From contig BNTT01000129.1 in NCBI GenBank assembly GCA_025996815.1, forward strand, positions 1-8,951: a stretch of 8,951 bases of DNA. The letters run 5' to 3'. The stretch comes from Bacteroidia bacterium (GTDB lineage: Bacteria > Bacteroidota > Bacteroidia > Bacteroidales > Azobacteroidaceae). The notes beneath the pieces are model-generated. The model searched no databases. It was not told where the DNA came from and saw only the letters and a list, made by a program, of their open reading frames with translations. Below are positions 1 through 4,255 of this stretch, in pieces. A program made the translations under genes and the position numbers. Within the stretch, counting starts at the first letter, position 1. Each line of letters starts with the position of its first letter.

Positions 1-182
1 GGCATACAGGTCACCTGCTGCGGACGAAACACCCTTAAACCGCGCTTCCGCAAGCCATCAAACGCCTGCGGCGTGGTCACCTCGTGGCAATACAGCCGGT
101 CGATGTACAACTGTGTGGGACCATCTTCCACCGTAGTAACCACGTGTTTGTCCCAAATCTTCTCAAATAATGTCTTTCCCAT
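1..182 (-). CDS. leuC: 3-isopropylmalate dehydratase large subunit, N-terminal part (cut by window edge)
   Basis: The 60 N-terminal residues begin [15 protein letters not shown] and continue with [16 protein letters not shown] and [17 protein letters not shown], which is the characteristic start of bacterial LeuC. With LeuD, the family isomerises 2-isopropylmalate to 3-isopropylmalate in leucine biosynthesis, in the cytoplasm, using a [4Fe-4S] cluster. The cluster cysteines and the rest of the roughly 460-residue protein lie outside the window. The ATG at 182 is chosen because it matches the usual family start and lies about 30 bp below a good promoter box. leuD and other leu genes would be expected further left on the same strand, but this is not visible. 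The identity is close to certain; completeness cannot be judged. Confidence 0.95.
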   Translation of the reverse strand, partial: MGKTLFEKIWDKHVVTTVEDGPTQLYIDRLYCHEVTTPQAFDGLRKRGLRVFRPQQVTCM

Positions 183-210
183 AATTTATATGTCTTTTTA
201 TTAGCCGCCT

Positions 211-242
211 CAAAGGTAGGAATTATTTTATAAAGTTGCAAA
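211..242 (-). promoter_or_regulatory. leuC promoter (Bacteroidota type)
   Basis: On the minus strand a -7 box TACCTTTG lies at 218-211, with TTTG at 242-239 exactly 20 bp upstream, which matches the Bacteroidota consensus. It starts a leader of about 25-30 nt before the leuC ATG. The box lies only 23 bp beyond the HEPN stop codon, so leuC has its own promoter. I see no terminator between the toxin-antitoxin operon and leuC. Confidence 0.75.
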
Positions 243-264
243 TTCTGCTGAACAGGGTACTTAC

Positions 265-660
265 TTATGGATTTTTGATTAATTTTTCAATCGCCGTAAT
301 AAATTCAATTGATTGTGGATACAATCCTACTGTTACATCTTTGTCAAAATAAATATACACATCGTAATCTCCACTATGCCTTTTGGCAAATAAATCTGAG
401 TAAAAAGCGTTGTTTTTAGATGATAGCAAATTTGTTTTTACAAAATGCAATCCTAACATCTGACGCACTCCGGTATGTGTTTGAGCCTGAATGCCATTTT
501 TGATAAGCAACGCAGAAACTGCATAATAACAAGCGTAATACATTCGATTGATTGCCGCATTCCAATAGGCATTATCCATCAACAGCTTAGCTTCCTGCAA
601 GGTTTGCTGTGCATTTTCCAAGCGCAGTGCAATGACGACTTTTCTTTCGGTATCATTCAT
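265..660 (-). CDS. HEPN-domain toxin of an MNT-HEPN pair (UPF0332-like)
   Basis: This 131-residue protein is read from the ATG at 660. That start overlaps the stop of the nucleotidyltransferase gene as ATGA, the classic coupling in such operons; a longer in-frame start at 723 would run far into that gene and is rejected. The helical segment NAAINRMYYACYYAVSALL (about 34-52) and the later KRHSGDYD (93-100) are hallmarks of UPF0332/HEPN proteins that pair with minimal nucleotidyltransferases. In characterised MNT-HEPN pairs (HepT-MntA) the HEPN protein is an RNase toxin and the partner neutralises it by AMPylating a tyrosine near the active motif. A strict R-x4-6-H motif is not seen: after R94 comes H95-S-G-D-Y99, so the catalytic state is uncertain. 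Toxin activity is inferred from family and gene order. Confidence 0.86.
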   Translation of the reverse strand: MNDTERKVVIALRLENAQQTLQEAKLLMDNAYWNAAINRMYYACYYAVSALLIKNGIQAQTHTGVRQMLGLHFVKTNLLSSKNNAFYSDLFAKRHSGDYDVYIYFDKDVTVGLYPQSIEFITAIEKLIKNP

Positions 661-971
661 AAAATACGCCCCTCCCGCATAACATTTTTGTAAAATGGCG
701 TAACCCGATGTGTTGTTTCCCATTGTTTGCGCAGTAAAACCAATGGATTGATTAACACGCCTTTGTCCACTTCAACATCATAAAGCGGAAAGGTTATCGC
801 CTGTTGTTCTTTCAACGTCAGTTTGTCTTTGTCCACCAAAATAAGAATATCAATATCGCTATCCGGACGCGCATCGCCACGCGCCTCACTGCCATAGAGA
901 ATGGCTGTAGCAGTCGGAGCAACTTGCTTCAGAACTTGTTTTAATGCTTGCACTATTTCCGGTCGCTTCAT
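657..971 (-). CDS. Minimal nucleotidyltransferase (MNT) antitoxin of an MNT-HEPN pair
   Basis: This 104-residue protein has the polymerase-beta-type nucleotidyltransferase signature GSEARG (27-32), then SDIDILI (38-44) with the metal-binding pair D39 and D41. A third acidic residue is plausible at E67 or D69 in the strand YDVEVDKG. Length and motif spacing match the MNT family. In studied systems the MNT enzyme transfers AMP to a tyrosine of its HEPN partner and silences it. It is the first gene of the operon, has its own promoter upstream, and is translationally coupled to the HEPN gene by a 4-base overlap. It is transcribed divergently from the TPR gene across about 100 bp. Confidence 0.93.
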   Translation of the reverse strand: MKRPEIVQALKQVLKQVAPTATAILYGSEARGDARPDSDIDILILVDKDKLTLKEQQAITFPLYDVEVDKGVLINPLVLLRKQWETTHRVTPFYKNVMREGRIL

Positions 972-991
972 ATATTTATGTTATTTATGCG

Positions 992-1023
992 CAAAGGTAG
1001 TGCTTTATTTCTGAATATCCAAA
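992..1023 (-). promoter_or_regulatory. Promoter of the MNT-HEPN operon
   Basis: Minus strand: -7 box TACCTTTG at 999-992 and TTTGG at 1023-1019, separated by 19 bp. The start ATG is 20 bp below the -7 box, so the leader is very short. The upstream element overlaps the intergenic region shared with the divergent TPR gene. Confidence 0.75.
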
Positions 1024-1038
1024 TCGGAAAAATAGTTG

Positions 1039-1072
1039 TACCTTTGTAGCCGAAAACAACAGGAGGAGAACG
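1039..1072 (+). promoter_or_regulatory. Promoter box and strong Shine-Dalgarno of the TPR gene
   Basis: A -7 box TACCTTTG lies at 1039-1046; no clear TTTG is seen at the expected distance upstream. AGGAGG at 1061-1066, six bases before the ATG at 1073, is a near-perfect Shine-Dalgarno sequence. Bacteroidota genes usually lack one and rely on A-rich leaders, as seen before gpmI and the lipoprotein here. It fixes the start codon with good confidence. Confidence 0.65.
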
Positions 1073-2266
1073 ATGCTGGATTTCGATGACGATTTTGATG
1101 ATTTGGAGGACTTTGACGAGGGCGACTTCGAGGAGTTTGGCAACGAGTTTGATGGCGGTGGCGGTCGTCCCTATCCCAATTTTGTGTATGAATGGGACGG
1201 GGCGTTGGAGGCTAATCGGCAGCCGTCGCGCTTTTTCGACTCGGAGGAGTTGTGCAATATGATTGCTTTTTATTGCAATGGCGGCGAAGAGGATAAGATG
1301 AAACTGACTATTTCGGCGGCTCTGAACGCCTTTCCCGACGACGACGACGTGCTGGAAGATGCTATGGATTCGCTCGAAAATTGCGGCTTGTGGAACGATT
1401 TGCTGGTGATTTCCCAACAGCACGCTTTTCGGGGCAATTTTTATGCCGACAGCCATTTTCTGTATTCGCTTTTGCACCTTGGAATGGAGGAGGAGGCGTT
1501 TATGGCGTTTACCAAAATGCTGGATATTTATGCCAAAGACGAGCATTTGGATGCCGTTTATCTCTCGATGGGCGATGCGCTGGCGGATGTGGATTTGTTT
1601 CAATCGTCGATAGAGGTGGTTAATGAGGGGATTGGGCTGTTTCCCGACACGATGGATTTTTATTGGATAAACATCGAGTCGCTCTGGGCACTCGGCGAGA
1701 AGGAAAAAGCGTTGGCAACTGCCGACCAACTGGCGCAGATGAACGCGATGGATGCCAAATTTTGGTCGCAGTTGGGCGATTTATATAACACGATGGGCGA
1801 ATTTGACCGTGCTGTGGAGGCATTTCATTTTTCGGAATCGCTGGGCTACGACCGCAATCTGAATTTGCTGGATTTGGCGAAAACCTACTACGAAAGCGAA
1901 AATTATGCGAAGGCGTTGGAGGCGTTGGAGACATTCGCCGCCGAGCAGGGCGACTCGGCTCCGCAGCAAATTTTGGCAAACACGTTTATCCCCCTCGTGG
2001 CGGCGGAGGTGTGCGCCAAGTTGGGAGCGTGGGAAAAGGCGATTGTGCATTTAGACAAGTCGATAGCCTTTTCGCCCAATTCGGAACTGTTTTATCACTC
2101 TAAGGCAGAGGCACTTGTGCACCTAAATCGCCGCGACGAAGCCATCTCCGTGCTGGAAGAGGGCATCAGAATGTGTCGGGATGACGACAGTTTTTTGAAA
2201 AACCTGTTGCGCAAATTCAAGGCAGGCGACTTCGATTTGGCGCGCGAAGGCTATCTGGATGAGTGA
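1073..2266 (+). CDS. Tetratricopeptide-repeat protein with acidic N-terminus
   Basis: This 397-residue protein starts with an extremely acidic, phenylalanine-spaced stretch (residues 1-30, DFDDDFDDLEDFDEGDF followed by a glycine run). Helical repeats fill the remainder. TPR-like units are visible at about 160-193 (LSMGDALADVDLFQSSIEVV), 195-227, 228-261 (LGDLYNTMGEFDRAVEAF), 262-290, 305-337 (CAKLGAWEKAIVHLDKSI) and 338-370. No signal peptide or membrane segment is seen, so it is probably cytoplasmic. TPR arrays bind partner proteins; the partner here is unknown. Similar acidic-tailed TPR proteins are common and uncharacterised in Bacteroidales. Base composition resembles gpmI, suggesting a resident gene. 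It is monocistronic: the downstream RNA promoter begins within 20 bp of its stop and no terminator is evident. Confidence 0.87.
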   Translation: MLDFDDDFDDLEDFDEGDFEEFGNEFDGGGGRPYPNFVYEWDGALEANRQPSRFFDSEELCNMIAFYCNGGEEDKMKLTISAALNAFPDDDDVLEDAMDSLENCGLWNDLLVISQQHAFRGNFYADSHFLYSLLHLGMEEEAFMAFTKMLDIYAKDEHLDAVYLSMGDALADVDLFQSSIEVVNEGIGLFPDTMDFYWINIESLWALGEKEKALATADQLAQMNAMDAKFWSQLGDLYNTMGEFDRAVEAFHFSESLGYDRNLNLLDLAKTYYESENYAKALEALETFAAEQGDSAPQQILANTFIPLVAAEVCAKLGAWEKAIVHLDKSIAFSPNSELFYHSKAEALVHLNRRDEAISVLEEGIRMCRDDDSFLKNLLRKFKAGDFDLAREGYLDE

Positions 2267-2284
2267 TGGTATCAAAAAAAATTG

Positions 2285-2292
2285 TAACTTTG
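2285..2292 (+). promoter_or_regulatory. -7 box of the first structured-RNA locus
   Basis: TAACTTTG 19 bp past the TPR stop codon, followed by CACCCGATA. The same arrangement (TACCTTTG then CAGCCGATA) precedes the second RNA locus on the minus strand at 8461-8454. The upstream element is weak. It predicts a transcript starting near 2298 although no protein gene begins for 400 bp. Confidence 0.65.
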
Positions 2293-2295
2293 CAC

Positions 2296-2361
2296 CCGAT
2301 ATTTGCTCTACTAATGAAAGAGTCAATATCAGCCGATATTTGCTCGAATGAATGAGCGAAT
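2296..2361 (+). repeat. Two tandem hairpin-forming repeats
   Basis: CCGATATTTGCTC occurs at 2296-2308 and again at 2333-2345, a 37-nt period. Each copy opens a hairpin. The first pairs GATATT and CTCT with AGAG and AATATC (2298-2309 with 2319-2330, with a TG/TC mismatch). The second pairs ATTTGCTC (2338-2345) with GAGCGAAT (2354-2361) around an 8-nt loop. The loops differ while the stems are kept, which points to RNA structure. Confidence 0.6.
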
Positions 2362-2405
2362 ACGAGTGATAACTCTTTAAATAATAGGAGATTATGAAGA
2401 CATAA

Positions 2406-2421
2406 GTGCGGTGATACGCAC
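2406..2421 (+). other. Small hairpin able to compete with the RNA 3' end
   Basis: GTGCG (2406-2410) pairs with CGCAC (2417-2421) around a 6-nt loop. The same left arm, extended as AAGTGCGG (2404-2411), can instead pair with CCGCGCTT at the 3' end (2596-2603), competing with P1. These alternatives are seen directly; any switching role is inference. Confidence 0.4.
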
Positions 2422-2434
2422 ATTTTAAGTTGGG

Positions 2435-2608
2435 AAAAGCGTTATAGCTTTTACTTTTGGTTCTGAGATTGCTCTACAATATCAAGGAATAATCGAAAGT
2501 AAAGGGATAATGTTCACAGTAAGATGTGGACTTTATTCATTTATTTGATTATTCAGGTAGTAGAGCACCGTCAGAACCGGATAAATGAGTTCTGTCCGCG
2601 CTTTTTTT
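2435..2608 (+). terminator. Terminal stem and T-tract closing RNA copy 1
   Basis: AAAAGCG (2435-2441) pairs over the whole rod with CGCTTTT (2599-2605), and T2602-T2608 forms an uninterrupted tract. Termination would therefore depend on the closed RNA rod and not on a short local hairpin. A weaker local pairing, CGGA with TCCG (about 2578-2598), is also possible. Confidence 0.5.
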
Positions 2609-2660
2609 ATGTGTGTATTGTTTTGAGGGCAACATAAAAAAATAAATTTCAAAATTAAAG

Positions 2661-2679
2661 GTCTGTTTAAGGAACGGAC
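2661..2679 (+). promoter_or_regulatory. Hairpin in the lipoprotein leader
   Basis: GTCTGTT (2661-2667) pairs with AACGGAC (2673-2679), one G-T pair, around a 5-nt loop, ending 17 bp before the lipoprotein ATG. No clear TAnnTTTG promoter is seen between the RNA 3' end and this gene; a near match TATTGTTTTG lies at 2616-2625. The hairpin could affect initiation or transcript stability, but this is not shown. Confidence 0.35.
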
Positions 2680-2696
2680 GTAAAACAAAATTTCAA

Positions 2697-3374
2697 ATGA
2701 AAAAGATTTTTTTCAATGTAACTGCCTGTATTTGTGCAGGATTACTTTTTGCCGGGTGCAACAAAGGCAGTGGTGGTAGCGGCTTTGACGGTGTGATTCA
2801 GGCAACTGCTGTGAGTTTACCTCCGGGGCTAACAGCAGACGAGGTGGATATTGACGAAGTAAAAGTGGTTGTCCATAGAGAGAATGGTAAGGATGAGGAT
2901 ATAGCGAGCGGAGTCTACGATAAAGGTAGGTTTATACTCAATTTACCGTTAATAGTACAGGATAAATATCTCAGCCCCATAACGGATGGTCTAAGCGGAG
3001 GAGTAAAGGTAAGCGATGTAGATGCTAAATTGTGTGGTCGCGACGAGATTCTAGCGTATAAAGGTGAAAATCAAGTAGGTGAATTGTGCTATGTTAAGGA
3101 GGTTTATTATAATAATGAGGATGACCCTTTTGCTGAATATGAAGGGATGGTGTTCTGGTATGTTGATAGAGATGTTAACATAACCGGTTCGTATTCAGAA
3201 ATAGGTGGTGATGACAACAATATAACAGAGAGTATTAAGTATAATCTATCTCTGAAAAAAGGATGGAACAAAGTATATTATAAACAGTCCGGTGACAAAG
3301 CAAACAACACTGTTTCGGCAGAAATTACGAGTACAGAATTAAGTGGATTGACGTGGTATTATCGTCCATATTAA
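2697..3374 (+). CDS. Putative outer-surface lipoprotein, uncharacterised
   Basis: This 225-residue protein has an N-terminal signal: KK at 2-3, a hydrophobic stretch to about residue 19, and a lipobox ending FAG-C21. Signal peptidase II processing and lipid attachment at C21 are expected. The tail after the cysteine, NKGSGGSG, is a flexible linker without the acidic run typical of Bacteroidota surface-export signals, so final placement is uncertain. The mature part is rich in beta-forming segments and contains INLPL-like FILNLPLIVQDKYLSP (79-94) and LKKGWNKVYY (186-195), features I associate with small uncharacterised Bacteroidales lipoproteins. No enzyme motif is visible. The sequence is AT-rich with codon use unlike the TPR gene. 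It is followed by the HEPN gene after 34 bp without a new promoter, so the two are probably co-transcribed. Confidence 0.8.
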   Translation: MKKIFFNVTACICAGLLFAGCNKGSGGSGFDGVIQATAVSLPPGLTADEVDIDEVKVVVHRENGKDEDIASGVYDKGRFILNLPLIVQDKYLSPITDGLSGGVKVSDVDAKLCGRDEILAYKGENQVGELCYVKEVYYNNEDDPFAEYEGMVFWYVDRDVNITGSYSEIGGDDNNITESIKYNLSLKKGWNKVYYKQSGDKANNTVSAEITSTELSGLTWYYRPY

Positions 3375-3408
3375 TGAGAGTCAAAAAATAATTTTAAAAT
3401 AAAAAGAT

Positions 3409-3783
3409 ATGGCAGCGTATAATTGTGAAGAAGATTTTATAACAAGAACACGAGAGATAGTTAACGGCAATCCACAAGGTAACGAAGTAACAATGTTACT
3501 GAATTGTATGCTGGGATTACTTGTTTTTCCGCAAGAAAAATATTTAAAACCTATTGAAAAAGGAAGTGGTAGCGACGAGATTCGAGATGTAATTAGACAT
3601 TTGAGAAATGCGGTAAGTCATGGTCGGTTTGATATGGAATCCGAAGACGGAAAGCAAATAACTCATATTAAGTTTTATGATTGTCCAAAGAAGAAGCCAA
3701 AAGAAAGAAATTTTGAGGAAAAGTTTTCTGTTGAGGAATTAAAGACGTTTTTGTTAGAATTTTCAAAATCGTATGTTAAGTGA
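3409..3783 (+). CDS. HEPN-family protein, probable ribonuclease (pEK499_p136-like)
   Basis: This 124-residue all-helical protein carries a clear HEPN signature: R66-N-A-V-S-H71 within RHLRNAVSHGRF, fitting R-x4-H. The preceding helix LLNCMLGLLVFPQEKYL (30-46) matches the arrangement I know from the pEK499_p136 HEPN family. HEPN proteins with an intact R-x4-6-H motif are mostly RNases acting in toxin-antitoxin, abortive infection or related conflict systems. No antitoxin or nucleotidyltransferase accompanies it; its only close neighbour is the lipoprotein 34 bp upstream. The ATG at 3409 follows an A-rich leader and no better start exists. It is unrelated in sequence to the UPF0332-type HEPN protein at the left of the window. 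The fold call is good; the biological role is inferred. Confidence 0.82.
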   Translation: MAAYNCEEDFITRTREIVNGNPQGNEVTMLLNCMLGLLVFPQEKYLKPIEKGSGSDEIRDVIRHLRNAVSHGRFDMESEDGKQITHIKFYDCPKKKPKERNFEEKFSVEELKTFLLEFSKSYVK

Positions 3784-3796
3784 CCCTTGTTCGGAC

Positions 3797-3817
3797 TAAC
3801 GTCCGCGCTATGTATAC
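3797..3817 (+). repeat. Possible relic of the structured-RNA 3' end
   Basis: GTCCGCGCTATGTATAC (3801-3817) follows the HEPN stop by 17 bp. GTCCGCGCT is identical to 2594-2602 in RNA copy 1. TCCGCGCTA followed by TGTATAC equals the minus-strand 3' end of RNA copy 2 with 8 bases (TTTTTATG) left out. No rod lies upstream, so it would be a fragment or a duplicated junction. A chance match is not excluded. Confidence 0.35.
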
Positions 3818-3820
3818 AAA

Positions 3821-3865
3821 CAGCAAGAGCCGTCCGAAAGCGCAATTTTTCGGGCGGCTTTTGTA
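3821..3865 (+). terminator. Strong intrinsic terminator after the HEPN gene
   Basis: AGCCGTCCGAAA (3828-3839) pairs with TTTCGGGCGGCT (3848-3859), 12 bp with one G-T pair, around an 8-nt loop; flanking AAG/TTT extends it. The run of T after the stem is short (TTT then G). It lies 45 bp past the HEPN stop and can end the lipoprotein-HEPN transcript. The left flank CAGCAAGAGCC recurs at 4029. Confidence 0.7.
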
Positions 3866-3919
3866 TCGCATATAAACCCTTATTTTCAAAAATTCCCTTA
3901 GTAGCAGATAGATAATTTT

Positions 3920-3995
3920 CCACAAAATCCCCCCTTATTCCCTTATTTTTGTTGGGATTGAAATAAGGGAATAAGGGGTGGGGGGATGTGTGTGG
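3920..3995. repeat. Long inverted repeat (18-bp perfect inner arms)
   Basis: CCCCTTATTCCCTTATTT (3931-3948) is perfectly complementary to 3961-3978, with a 12-nt loop. Allowing one 5-base insertion on the right arm, the match resumes as CCACAAAATCCCCCC (3920 onward) against CCACACACATCCCCCC on the opposite strand, giving a total of about 76 bp. No T-tract follows on either strand, so it is not a plain terminator. The 343-bp stretch 3784-4126 holds no gene, only this repeat, the terminator and the direct repeats. Confidence 0.65.
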
Positions 3996-4082
3996 CTTTT
4001 TAGTGCTATTAAGGGAGCCTTTGCAGAGCAGCAAGAGCCATCTAAGGGCGCACGTTTTCGGATATTTTTTTGTTTTTAACTG

Positions 4083-4114
4083 TTTGGCTGATTGAAAAAA
4101 ATGTCGTACCTTTG
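4083..4114 (+). promoter_or_regulatory. Promoter of the small ORF at 4127
   Basis: TTTG (4083-4086), 20 bp, then TACCTTTG (4107-4114): one of the two best consensus matches in the window. It lies 12 bp before the ATG at 4127, so the transcript would have a very short leader or be nearly leaderless. Confidence 0.7.
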
Positions 4115-4126
4115 TCGAAAATAGTA

Positions 4127-4255
4127 ATGGAAAAATTAAAACTTGCAATTCAGCCGTTCGACTATACCGAATGGCGAAAAAACAATTTGTTTGTTGGCTT
4201 GAGCGTTGATGAAATCAGCAACGCCGCCGACAGATATTGCAAAGTTTTATGTTAA
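4127..4255 (+). CDS. Small protein of 42 residues, unknown function (possible truncated gene)
   Basis: The ORF reads MEKLKLAIQPFDYTEWRKNN and then LFVGLSVDEISNAADRYCKVLC. I do not recognise a family. The composition is that of an ordinary soluble protein, with an amphipathic helix in SVDEISNAADRYCKVL. An earlier in-frame ATG at 4070 lies upstream of the promoter box and is not used in this reading. Support for the gene is the well-formed promoter 12 bp upstream and the normal composition. It may be the N-terminal remnant of a longer gene cut off when the neighbouring ATPase or its flank arrived. Its stop overlaps the stop of the convergent ATPase gene by two bases. Confidence in translation is moderate. 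Confidence 0.5.
   Translation: MEKLKLAIQPFDYTEWRKNNLFVGLSVDEISNAADRYCKVLC

Larger units (their letters stand above)
2298..2608 (+). ncRNA. Structured non-coding RNA, copy 1 (rod-shaped, 6S-like outline; family not assigned)
   Basis: Between a promoter and a T7 tract lies RNA with no credible ORF. After the two leader hairpins and the motif TATGAAGACATAA (2393-2405) comes a nested rod. P1 is AAAAGCG (2435-2441) with CGCTTTT (2599-2605). P2 is GGTTCTGA (2459-2466) with TCAGAACC (2571-2578). P3 is GCTCTAC (2471-2477) with GTAGAGC (2560-2566). P4 is GAATAATC (2487-2494) with GATTATTC (2547-2554), extended by A/T-rich pairs. The apical stem is GTTCACA (2512-2518) with TGTGGAC (2525-2531). The core is about 171 nt. 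A homologous locus lies at 8189-8447 with covarying stems. A rod closed by a terminal stem resembles 6S RNA (about 180 nt in other bacteria), and a promoter plus terminator RNA called Bacteroidales-1 is known from this order; neither identity can be confirmed by eye. Confidence 0.7.
3821..4074. repeat. Pair of diverged direct repeats (CAGCAAGAGCC type)
   Basis: Unit A begins CAGCAAGAGCC at 3821 and unit B begins with the same 11 bases at 4029, 208 bp apart. Both continue into GCGCA (3840 and 4048) and TTTTCGG before a T-rich end. Unit A is a good hairpin; in unit B substitutions have broken the dyad. They flank the long inverted repeat between them. Confidence 0.5.

Noticed and set aside
189..196. 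AAGACATA on the minus strand in the leuC leader as another copy of the RNA motif
   Set aside because: Only 8 bases match and no rod structure or CGCGCT end is nearby; most likely chance.
968..1729. Long minus-strand ORF (253 codons) opposite the TPR gene
   Set aside because: It lies antisense to a well-supported TPR coding region and has the composition of a mirror frame, with no promoter or known motif.
2296..2361. Type III toxin-antitoxin RNA repeats (ToxI-like)
   Set aside because: The 37-nt period is suggestive, but only two units exist and the next gene is a lipoprotein, not a ToxN-type endoribonuclease.
2296..2361. CRISPR-like direct repeats
   Set aside because: There are only two partial repeats, each folding with its own spacer, and no cas genes in the window.
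2579..3817. Integron gene cassettes with attC sites
   Set aside because: The flanking repeats lack the GTTRRRY/RYYYAAC core pairs and no integrase is present.
3675..4148. Minus-strand ORF across the HEPN end and the repeat region
   Set aside because: It runs through the terminator and inverted repeats, has no start signals, and overlaps a better supported HEPN gene.
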